Shown here piece by piece: positions 16,068 to 23,520 of a stretch of DNA of 33,952 bases (its first letter is position 1; every line of letters begins with the position of its first letter). A program made the translations under genes and the position numbers. Origin of the DNA: Flavobacteriales bacterium (GTDB lineage: Bacteria > Bacteroidota > Bacteroidia > Flavobacteriales > TMED113); NCBI GenBank assembly GCA_002707245.1, contig PAMG01000014.1, forward strand, positions 1 to 33,952, given 5' to 3'. The notes beneath the pieces were generated by a model. It saw only the letters and a list, made by a program, of their open reading frames with translations, was not told the DNA's origin and did no database searches.

Positions 16068-16727
16068 ATGTCTTTAGATAAATTTCAAATTGCACAAAGA
16101 ATTGCAAACGAATTAAAAGATGGATTTTATGTCAATCTTGGTATTGGTATTCCAACATTAATAGCTAATTATATACCTAACAATATTTCTGTTGTTTTAC
16201 AATCTGAAAATGGCTTGTTAGGAATGGGACCATTTCCAACTAAAGACAATATCGACCCTGATTTAATTAATGCTGGTAAAGAAACTATTACAACATTAGA
16301 TGGATCAGCACTATTTAATTCAGCCGAAAGCTTTGGGATGATAAGGGGTGGGCGAATTGATTTAACTGTATTAGGTGCAATGGAAGTTTCTCAAGCCGGA
16401 GATATAGCAAATTGGAAAATTCCAGGAAAAATGGTTAAAGGCATGGGGGGCGCAATGGATTTAGTTGCATCAGCACAAAATATTATTGTAGCTATGATGC
16501 ATACAAATAAAAAAGGTAAATCTAAATTATTGAGTCAATGTACTTTGCCAATTACTGGATTGAAATGTGTAAAAAAAATAGTTACCAATTTGGCTGTCAT
16601 AGAAATTTTAAATAATAAATTTCTCTTGAAAGAACGTGCACCGGGTGTTTCAGTTGATGAAATAATTAGTGCCACTGAAGGAAAAATGATTATTCCTGAT
16701 AATGTTCCTGAAATGATTTTAAATTAA
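16068..16727 (+). CDS. scoB: Succinyl-CoA:3-ketoacid CoA-transferase subunit B
   Basis: A 219-residue beta subunit. The catalytic glutamate that forms the thioester intermediate is Glu47 in LQSENGLLGMGP. YVNLGIGIPTLIANYI precedes it, and GGRIDLTVLGAMEVS and WKIPGKMVKGMGGAMDL are family hallmarks. The C-terminal ERAPGVSVDEIISATEG is also typical. It is translated directly after scoA, and the exonuclease III gene starts 1 base after its stop. Confidence 0.94.
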   Translation: MSLDKFQIAQRIANELKDGFYVNLGIGIPTLIANYIPNNISVVLQSENGLLGMGPFPTKDNIDPDLINAGKETITTLDGSALFNSAESFGMIRGGRIDLTVLGAMEVSQAGDIANWKIPGKMVKGMGGAMDLVASAQNIIVAMMHTNKKGKSKLLSQCTLPITGLKCVKKIVTNLAVIEILNNKFLLKERAPGVSVDEIISATEGKMIIPDNVPEMILN

Positions 16728-16728
16728 A

Positions 16729-17490
16729 ATGAAAATTATTTCTTATAATATTAATGGAATTCGTGCAGCAATAAGGAAAGGATTCATTAATTGGTTGCAA
16801 AAAGAAAACCCTGATGTAATTTGTCTGCAAGAAATAAAAGCCTTTGATAGTCAATTTGATACAACTGAATTTGAAGCTCTAGGCTATCATTGTTTTTGGC
16901 ATTCGGCTGAAAAAAAAGGATATAGTGGTGTAGCTATTCTGTCTAAAAAACATCCTAATAATATCATCTACGGCTGTGGGAAAAAAGAAATTGATATAGA
17001 GGGAAGAATATTAAAAATAGAATTCGATAATATTAATATTTTATCCTGTTATTTTCCGTCAGGCAGCAGCGGCGATCTTAGACAAAGTTTTAAAATGCAA
17101 TTTTTAGATTATTTTTTAAATTTTGCCAAAGATGAGCAACAAAATAAAAATCTATTAATATCGGGTGATTTTAATATTTGTCATAAAGAAATTGATATTC
17201 ATAATCCAATTTCTAATAGAAATACTTCTGGATTTCTTCCTGAAGAACGCAAGTGGCTAAGTAATTTTTTAGAACTTGGTTTTGTTGATACATTTAGACA
17301 AATTAATACAAAACCCGATTATTATTCCTGGTGGAGTTATCGAGCCCGATCTCGAGAAAATAACAAAGGATGGAGAATCGACTATCATATGTTATCAAAA
17401 GAGTTAAAATCCTCAATAAAACAAGTTGATATACTAAAGGATGTGTGTCATTCAGACCACTGCCCTATTCTGGTAGAGCTAAAAATATAG
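16729..17490 (+). CDS. xth: Exodeoxyribonuclease III (AP endonuclease)
   Basis: A 253-residue member of the exonuclease III/EEP family, which cuts DNA at abasic sites and degrades 3' ends. Metal and catalytic residues are in place: Asn7 (SYNINGIRAA), Glu35 (ICLQEIKA), the DFNICH segment at about residues 147-152, WWSYRARSRENNKGWRIDY, and the terminal SDHCPI (Asp-His). It resembles the ExoA/Xth type. It is the last of the seven rightward genes and abuts the stop of the convergent collagen-like gene with no gap. Confidence 0.94.
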   Translation: MKIISYNINGIRAAIRKGFINWLQKENPDVICLQEIKAFDSQFDTTEFEALGYHCFWHSAEKKGYSGVAILSKKHPNNIIYGCGKKEIDIEGRILKIEFDNINILSCYFPSGSSGDLRQSFKMQFLDYFLNFAKDEQQNKNLLISGDFNICHKEIDIHNPISNRNTSGFLPEERKWLSNFLELGFVDTFRQINTKPDYYSWWSYRARSRENNKGWRIDYHMLSKELKSSIKQVDILKDVCHSDHCPILVELKI

Positions 17491-18417
17491 TTATTCTTCT
17501 GGGCAGTCAACTTGGTCACCTAACATGAGAACCATAGATGTTCCAAAGCCTAATTGAACAGAAAAACAATTTCCACTGCCATCGTTAATAGTTAGGTTAT
17601 CAAGGTTTAGATGTGTAGCTGCCGGCCCCTCTTCCCCTTGTGGTCCTTGTGGCCCTTGTAATCCTTGTAATCCTTGTGGTCCTTGTGGCCCCTGTTGTAA
17701 AAATGTAAAAAAGTCTTCTAGTGTTCCTGTATTGCCCGCATTTAACCAAACATCATAAGTGTCCAGTCCTAATATAAATTCTTCTATTGTTCCTGTGTTT
17801 CCACTTGCTATCCATAGTTGATACATGCTTAGTCCTTGTGGTCCCGTTGGGCCAGGATCTCCCTGTGAGCCTTGAATTCCTTGAATTCCTTGAATTCCTT
17901 GAATTCCTTGTGGCCCCTGAGTGCCCTGTGGTCCAGCCGGCCCCATGTCCCCAATTGGTCCCTGTTCACCCTGTTCACCCTGTGGACCAGGATTTCCTGG
18001 ATTTTCACTGCTCTCTGAAAAAAGTGCATAGGGAACACTTCTTAATTGTGTGGAGCCCATAATCAAATAATCATTTTCAAGTTGTTCTGAAATTTCAGAA
18101 ATTCCAATAGTTAAAAAATGTGCATGCTCTCCCCACTGTATATTATCAAAGCTGGATGTTGGTGTTGGAATACCTCCACCAATAGCCAAATTTACAAGTC
18201 CAATAGCATTAGTTGTAACTCCTAAGTGCTCTTCCCTATAAATTGGGAAATTATCAGGACTATCTTCTGAAATACTAACTGATATGTTAATTGTTTCATT
18301 TGCTCTTGGTTGCCAATTCATGTCTCTTATAACTGTTTGATAAGAAAATGTGTGTGGTGCTTGAGCACCACAAATAGCAACCAATAGAAATACTAAAATA
18401 TTATATAATTGTTTCAT
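17491..18417 (-). CDS. Secreted collagen-like (Gly-X-Y repeat) protein
   Basis: About 308 residues from the ATG at 18417, chosen over the in-frame ATG at 18447 because [20 protein letters not shown] is a clean signal peptide. The N-terminal domain (to about residue 140) starts [16 protein letters not shown] and is common to Bacteroidota collagen-like surface proteins. Two Gly-X-Y stretches follow, rich in GPQ, GIQ and GLQ; between them lie two copies of a 22-residue unit with the core W-x-x-x-GNTGT-x-E(D)-F. The first stretch includes four GIQ triplets encoded by identical 9-base repeats. A globular tail has two Cys. It probably forms a surface triple helix. It begins 1 base after the type IX-secreted gene upstream, so it is the last gene of that operon. 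No type IX sorting domain is obvious. Confidence 0.85.
   Translation of the reverse strand: MKQLYNILVFLLVAICGAQAPHTFSYQTVIRDMNWQPRANETINISVSISEDSPDNFPIYREEHLGVTTNAIGLVNLAIGGGIPTPTSSFDNIQWGEHAHFLTIGISEISEQLENDYLIMGSTQLRSVPYALFSESSENPGNPGPQGEQGEQGPIGDMGPAGPQGTQGPQGIQGIQGIQGIQGSQGDPGPTGPQGLSMYQLWIASGNTGTIEEFILGLDTYDVWLNAGNTGTLEDFFTFLQQGPQGPQGLQGLQGPQGPQGEEGPAATHLNLDNLTINDGSGNCFSVQLGFGTSMVLMLGDQVDCPEE
17871..17906 (-). repeat. Four perfect 9-base tandem repeats inside the collagen-like gene
   Basis: CTTGAATTC is repeated four times in a row (17871-17906) followed by CTTG. On the coding strand each unit encodes part of Gly-Ile-Gln. Because the unit is nine bases, gain or loss of copies keeps the frame and changes collagen length. 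Confidence 0.9.
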
Positions 18418-18418
18418 T

Positions 18419-18910
18419 TTAATTAAGTTTTTGAATTTGATACACAATTTTGTTTTTTGAATTTAATATTATTTCTAGAACATAAACACCCGGTGCGAAT
18501 TTACTAATATCTATAGTCTGTCTTTTATTTGTTGAAAAATCTAATGAATAATAAATTGTTGCTCCTCTGATATCTTTAATGAAAAGATCCGCTCTGGCAT
18601 TATTAATATTGTAGTCTATATTTATATTATCTGATGTCGGGTTCGGAAAAATACTAATATCAAAGTTGGTGTTTAAATTATTAAGCTGTGTAATTTGATA
18701 AGAATCTTGATGAAAACCCTGAGTAAATATTGTTTGATTTTGAGAATATGTTTCAATAGCAATTTGACCGACAGTAAAAGATAGATTATAATCATTTTGA
18801 AACCATGTTTCACCAGCATTGCCAATGACCATCGGACTATTAATAAATCCTGACTGTCCAAACGAAATCTGAAATGTAAATATTAATATTGATGTTAATA
18901 AAATCCTCAT
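18419..18910 (-). CDS. Small type IX secretion-dependent protein
   Basis: A 163-residue protein with a Sec signal peptide (MRILLTSILIFTFQISFGQ) and a C-terminal type IX sorting domain from about residue 84: ISIFPNPTSDNINIDYN, then LFIKDIRGATIY and the closing FAPGVYVLEI...YQIQKLN. The region between (about 22-75) has the pattern GNAGETW, LSFTVGQIAIETYS, TQGFHQ, found in many Bacteroidota surface proteins and of unknown function. Only about 60 residues of cargo are present, so it may be structural or adhesive. It starts 4 bases after the stop of the cytochrome/copper gene and is followed 1 base later by the collagen-like gene. Confidence 0.88.
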   Translation of the reverse strand: MRILLTSILIFTFQISFGQSGFINSPMVIGNAGETWFQNDYNLSFTVGQIAIETYSQNQTIFTQGFHQDSYQITQLNNLNTNFDISIFPNPTSDNINIDYNINNARADLFIKDIRGATIYYSLDFSTNKRQTIDISKFAPGVYVLEIILNSKNKIVYQIQKLN

Positions 18911-18914
18911 AATC

Positions 18915-20531
18915 TTATTGTTTTATAAAACTTTTTGATAAAACTATATCCTCTGTTTGTATTTTAACAACATATGTTCCTTGTGCTAAATCTGAAATAT
19001 CTAAATTAATATTATTTGCTCCTGATTGAAAATTTTCCTCTAACATGTCTTTCAATAATCGGCCCTTAATATCATATATTCTAATATTTATTGTTTCTGC
19101 ATCTTTAACATTATGCATAATTTCTATTTTGCTAGATGATGGATTTGGAAATAATTCTAAATTCGATGATGTGTGTTCAGACAAAGCAATGGTCTCTTCA
19201 ATGCCTAAATATATATCTTCATCTCCCTCTTCATAGGGAACATAATATATGGGACAAAAAAACATTTCATCGGTTGTGAGCTCTCCCCAACCCATATTAA
19301 AATTATTAGTGTTGTCATATTTAGCAATTGCTTTTATGGCAGACCCCTCTGGGATGTGTTGCATATATTCTGGATAATAAAAACCCTGCCAATCAAAGTC
19401 CCAATTAGGTATATTAATAATTGGAAGTATCTCCCCAGAAGGAGTTTCAGCAAAAATCTCCCAGGACTTACCCATTAAATGGGAATGTGGTAATATCCCT
19501 AATAAGCTCCATGCTTCTGGTAATTCACAACTTTGCTCACCATATCCAATCGTTTGTCCAAATTGCTGTACTGGGCCTGGACCAAACATGTCTAAAAAAG
19601 AATTAGAAAAATTTAAACAAGCTTCCACCTCTGTTTCTGTATTAGCTGGAATATTAATGTCTAGCCTCAACCACATTTTCATCTGCACCTCTCTTTCAAC
19701 TTCAGAAGCTGGCTTAGTAAAAATATTTATTGAAGATTTATCCCACTCATCAATTGATGAGGGTGCATAGTGGATTTGACATAATAGATCTGCTCCAGCT
19801 GGGATTTTCATGCCCAATTCTCCATTCCAAACAACTGGATTCATTCCGGGGGCATATCCTCCTAAAAACACGTAATCATTAGGGCTTACACCCTCAAGAT
19901 TAAAACCGCCAAATGCTTCATATCCTAGTACATCAGGTGATTCTGCGTCTTGCTCTGCTCCAGTACCAGTAACATCAACCATCATAAGTGCGTGATGAAC
20001 CGCCTCTCTATTGTCTGGTCTAAATTCAATTGCCTTAATATAAGTGTCTTCAGTAAAACCTGTAGGAAAAACAAAAACTCTATAATCATCCTGATTATTT
20101 CCTTCAATAAAATACTCTTCTGACATTTCAAAAACATAATCTGGTTCACCTATAGCCGAACCCTCTGGGAAGATGGGCATTTCTGCTTCTAAAGAAATAT
20201 CCCCTTGTGGATAGCCCTGGTCCACCCACTGAGCAATTAATTCTTTTTCTTCATCAGTTAAAAACCTTTCATCTAATAAAGAGTGAGGTGTATAATTTTG
20301 ATTTGGTGGCCATGGAGGCATGTACCCTGTTTGTGTTACTTCTTTAATCATTTCCGCCATTGCCGCAACTTCCGAATAAGAAGTAAATGACATCGGCCCA
20401 TTTTCACCTGAACGATGACATTCTGTACAATTATTATATATAATCGGTGAAATGTCCTTCGTAAAAGTTATATCATTATTTTGAGAAGACCCTATACAGA
20501 AAATAAAAAATAAAAACACTAATAGTCTCAT
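18915..20531 (-). CDS. Cytochrome c domain fused to a copper type II monooxygenase-like domain, with type IX sorting domain
   Basis: A 538-residue exported protein. After a signal peptide (about 1-16) comes a short cytochrome c-like domain: heme site CTECH (Cys35, Cys38, His39) and MPPWPP (Met71 a possible axial ligand). Residues about 130-445 resemble the PHM/DBH fold. Candidate copper ligands line up with that family: His179-His180 (AVHHALMM), His254 (QIHYAP), His349 and His351 (LPHSHLMGK) and Met423 (TTDEMFF). A type IX sorting domain fills about 458-538 (LELFPNPSSSKIEI ... GTYVVKIQ). It would act outside the cell or on the surface, perhaps oxidising an unknown substrate using electrons passed by the heme. 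It lies 11 bases after the redoxin-like gene. Similar proteins exist, but I know of no proven function. Confidence 0.85.
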   Translation of the reverse strand: MRLLVFLFFIFCIGSSQNNDITFTKDISPIIYNNCTECHRSGENGPMSFTSYSEVAAMAEMIKEVTQTGYMPPWPPNQNYTPHSLLDERFLTDEEKELIAQWVDQGYPQGDISLEAEMPIFPEGSAIGEPDYVFEMSEEYFIEGNNQDDYRVFVFPTGFTEDTYIKAIEFRPDNREAVHHALMMVDVTGTGAEQDAESPDVLGYEAFGGFNLEGVSPNDYVFLGGYAPGMNPVVWNGELGMKIPAGADLLCQIHYAPSSIDEWDKSSINIFTKPASEVEREVQMKMWLRLDINIPANTETEVEACLNFSNSFLDMFGPGPVQQFGQTIGYGEQSCELPEAWSLLGILPHSHLMGKSWEIFAETPSGEILPIINIPNWDFDWQGFYYPEYMQHIPEGSAIKAIAKYDNTNNFNMGWGELTTDEMFFCPIYYVPYEEGDEDIYLGIEETIALSEHTSSNLELFPNPSSSKIEIMHNVKDAETINIRIYDIKGRLLKDMLEENFQSGANNINLDISDLAQGTYVVKIQTEDIVLSKSFIKQ

Positions 20532-20542
20532 GATTTCTATAA

Positions 20543-21208
20543 TTAATAGTTAATAAAGCAACCTATTGCTTCTGTTTCCGAATATACGAATTCTTGGCCA
20601 GTAATAAGTTGTATTAGAATATCATGTAAGAAATTTTCTGTTGGATTAGACCACTCGCCAAGTGCTTCATAACTATTATCAATCATTCCCCTATATACAA
20701 GACTGCCATTAAATTCAATAAATACTTCTGGAGTAACAATTGGCAAATAGATTTGAGTATAGGGGCCTGGTTCATTATTTATTTCATTATAATCCCATGT
20801 CACATCAAATGGAATATTATATTTAATAACAAAATCTATTAAACTTGTCTCGGTAGAAAAAGCATTTGGAGAAAAGCCTCGGAAAAAAACTGCTTCATTT
20901 AAAGTATCACAAAAATAGCTATATGCGTCTCTCAATGGACCACACATATATTGAGCAATTGGGCAATTTTCATACAAAAATACAGTAACTCTTATTACAC
21001 TATTTTCAAGCTCATCACAAACACCATCTTCATCTAAATCATTTACACAATCACCTAAGCAATTATAATATTCTAAGGGATATTCACATAAACTGTTATC
21101 TTGTGTTGCATCTATATTGTAATTACATGCCGAATCATCCAAACAACCGGAGACAACATCGGACTCACAGGCTACAAAACATAGTATATATATGTATATA
21201 TATCGCAT
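20543..21208 (-). CDS. Redoxin (thioredoxin-fold) lipoprotein with Cys-rich N-terminal module
   Basis: A 221-residue protein starting MRYIYIYILCFVAC; Cys14 is a probable lipidation site. Residues about 21-68 form a Cys-rich module (CLDDSACNYN ... DLDEDGVCDELE) of the AcNYn-type common in marine Bacteroidota, ending in a thrombospondin type 3-like acidic loop. From residue 72 a redoxin fold follows: VTVFLYENCPIAQYMCG with peroxidatic-like Cys82, YNIPFDVTWDY, TPEVFIEFNGSLVYRGMID (the cis-Pro segment, Pro160) and a closing ETEAIGCFI (Cys217). This matches redoxin domains often linked to cytochrome c/monooxygenase-like proteins. No CxxC is present. It heads the four-gene leftward operon. A possible -7 box TACTTTTG (21221-21214) would leave almost no leader, so co-transcription with tRNA-Thr is an alternative. 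Confidence 0.75.
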   Translation of the reverse strand: MRYIYIYILCFVACESDVVSGCLDDSACNYNIDATQDNSLCEYPLEYYNCLGDCVNDLDEDGVCDELENSVIRVTVFLYENCPIAQYMCGPLRDAYSYFCDTLNEAVFFRGFSPNAFSTETSLIDFVIKYNIPFDVTWDYNEINNEPGPYTQIYLPIVTPEVFIEFNGSLVYRGMIDNSYEALGEWSNPTENFLHDILIQLITGQEFVYSETEAIGCFINY

Positions 21209-21256
21209 ATTAACAAAAGTAATGAATTTGTTATAATTATATTTTAATTAATAATG

Positions 21257-21328
<72 letters not shown>

Positions 21329-21401
21329 TAAAAAATCAATCTACTTTTTATCGCACACAAAGTTAATAAATTGAAGTATATTGTTTGATATATATTTATT
21401 C

Positions 21402-23510
21402 ATGAGCAAAAAAAAATCATTTCAATTAAAAGTTTTAAAAGAATGGGTGGTAAATGCTTTAAAAACCCGAAATGAGCCATTAAACATTAAACAAATATCA
21501 TGGGAAATTGGACTAAAAGGAAGCCAATATAGAAAACCCATTCTAAAAGCTATCAATGAGCTTATAAATCAAAATTTTATCATTCGTTCACAAAAATATA
21601 AGTTCCAATATAATGAGCCTCAAAATATAATTTCTGGTATTATTGATATTAATAAATCTGGACATGGATATGTCAAAGTTGATGCCGAGTTGAAGGAAAT
21701 ATTTATTCATCGAAAAAATCGATTAAATTCTTTACATAAAGATTTGGTATCTATACAGCTAATAAAAAATAAAAGACAGATAATTGAGGGGCGTGTAGAA
21801 AATGTGCTAAAAAGAACAAACACTAAATTTATTGGTAAAATAAAAATAAAGCAAGGAAGTGGAAATGCATTTTTCATTCCAAATAATCAAAAAATTGGTT
21901 CAGATTTCTTTATTCCTCAAGATAGATTAAATGCCGCCATAGATAATGACCAGGTGGTTGTCGAATTTACAGACTGGCCATTAAGCGCTGGATGCCCTTT
22001 TGGTGCCGTCACAAAAATTTTACAAAAAAACATGGATTTGAAAACTGTTATTGAATCTAATATTGAGATATCTAATATTAGAAATACTTTTTCGAAAAAA
22101 ATTATCAAAGAAGTTGAAGCACTATCAACAACAATTAATCAAAAAGAAATTAAAAAACGAAGAGACTTTAGAAAAGATATCACATTCACAATTGACCCGA
22201 TTGATGCAAAAGACTTTGATGATGCAATTTCAATAAAATATCTACCAAACAAGAATGTTGAAATTGGTGTTCACATAGCAGATGTAAGTCATTATGTAAA
22301 ATCCAAATCTGAAATTGATAAAGAAGCTTTTCTAAGGTCTTTTTCTATATACTTCCCCGGTAACGTGATTCCAATGCTTCCAGAAAAACTATCCAATGTT
22401 CTCTGTTCTCTTCGGCCACAGGAAGATAAGCTTAGTTTTTCCATCGCTATAGAAATAAATAACTTGTATGAAATAAAATCTACTTGGATGGGGAAGGGTG
22501 TTATTAACTCTAATAAACGTTTTTCTTATGAGGAAGCTGAAGAAGTCATCAAAACTAAAAAAGGAGAATTTTATAAAGAGTTAAATCTTCTTAATGCAAT
22601 TGCAAAAATATTAAGAACTCATCGGGTTGAAAATGGATCAATCGATTTTGAAAGAAGAGACATAGCTTTTGAACTAAACAATAAAAACGAACCTGTCAAA
22701 ATAATTCAAACAAACCCGTTAGATACTCATAAATTAGTAGAAGAATTTATGCTATTAGCAAATAAAATTGTTGCTAAAAAATTAAGCTCTATCAATACAT
22801 CAATATATCGAATTCATGATGTCCCAGACCAAGAAAAAATAAAAGAATTAATCAATTATTTGGAACATTTTGAAAAGAATAAAATAAAAGCTCCTGTTTC
22901 ATATAAAAATTCGGGTCAGTTTATAAATAAACTATTTAAAAAACCTGGAAAAGGAGTAAATAAACACATCTTAGAAAACCTTGTTTTAAGAGCTATGGCA
23001 AAAGCCAAATACAGCACAAAAAATATAGGGCACTATGGGCTTGGTTTTGAAAAATATACTCACTTTACATCCCCAATTCGTAGATACGCTGACTTAATGA
23101 TACACCGACTATTAAATGCACATCTAAATAAGCAAACCGTCCATTTTTTAGATTTAGAAACAAAATGCATATATTTTTCTAACACTGAGAGAATTTATAT
23201 TGATTTAGAGCGAAAAATTAATAAATTCATACAATTAAAATTACTTGAAAATTCTATTGGTCAGGTGTTTAGTGGAATTATTTCTGGAGTTGTAAAGTGG
23301 GGTATCTATGTAGAAATTGATGAATCAAAAGCTGAAGGACTAGTATCAATTTCTGATTGCCAAGATGACAAGTATTATTATAATGAAAACATTCGTGCTT
23401 TTATTGGAAGACGAAGCGGAAAAAAATATAATTTAGGTGACAGGGTCCTTGTGGGGATAAAAAAAATTAATCTATTTACCAATGAAATGGATTTGATTTT
23501 TACTAAATAA
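21402..23510 (+). CDS. rnr: Ribonuclease R (RNase II/R family 3'-5' exoribonuclease)
   Basis: About 702 residues from the ATG at 21402 (MSKKKSFQLKV); an upstream TTG extends the frame by seven unlikely residues. Order of domains: N-terminal helix-turn-helix-like region, two cold-shock OB folds (HGYVKVD ... IFIHRKN near residue 90-105), the RNB catalytic domain with the Asp cluster TIDPIDAKDFDDAIS (Asp265, 271, 273, 274), HIADVSHYV and the YTHFTSPIRRYADLMIHR segment, and a C-terminal S1 domain (about 626-702). It degrades structured RNA and takes part in rRNA and tRNA quality control. The Ig-like lipoprotein gene starts 10 bases after its stop. Confidence 0.95.
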   Translation: MSKKKSFQLKVLKEWVVNALKTRNEPLNIKQISWEIGLKGSQYRKPILKAINELINQNFIIRSQKYKFQYNEPQNIISGIIDINKSGHGYVKVDAELKEIFIHRKNRLNSLHKDLVSIQLIKNKRQIIEGRVENVLKRTNTKFIGKIKIKQGSGNAFFIPNNQKIGSDFFIPQDRLNAAIDNDQVVVEFTDWPLSAGCPFGAVTKILQKNMDLKTVIESNIEISNIRNTFSKKIIKEVEALSTTINQKEIKKRRDFRKDITFTIDPIDAKDFDDAISIKYLPNKNVEIGVHIADVSHYVKSKSEIDKEAFLRSFSIYFPGNVIPMLPEKLSNVLCSLRPQEDKLSFSIAIEINNLYEIKSTWMGKGVINSNKRFSYEEAEEVIKTKKGEFYKELNLLNAIAKILRTHRVENGSIDFERRDIAFELNNKNEPVKIIQTNPLDTHKLVEEFMLLANKIVAKKLSSINTSIYRIHDVPDQEKIKELINYLEHFEKNKIKAPVSYKNSGQFINKLFKKPGKGVNKHILENLVLRAMAKAKYSTKNIGHYGLGFEKYTHFTSPIRRYADLMIHRLLNAHLNKQTVHFLDLETKCIYFSNTERIYIDLERKINKFIQLKLLENSIGQVFSGIISGVVKWGIYVEIDESKAEGLVSISDCQDDKYYYNENIRAFIGRRSGKKYNLGDRVLVGIKKINLFTNEMDLIFTK

Positions 23511-23520
23511 ACTTTCATAT

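Noticed and set aside
17871-17906. CRISPR-like tandem repeat
   Set aside because: The units are 9 bases without spacers and lie in a coding frame.
17787-18062. Long open frames opposite and in another frame of the collagen-like gene
   Set aside because: They are by-products of the repetitive Gly-X-Y coding sequence, and their repeats mirror it.
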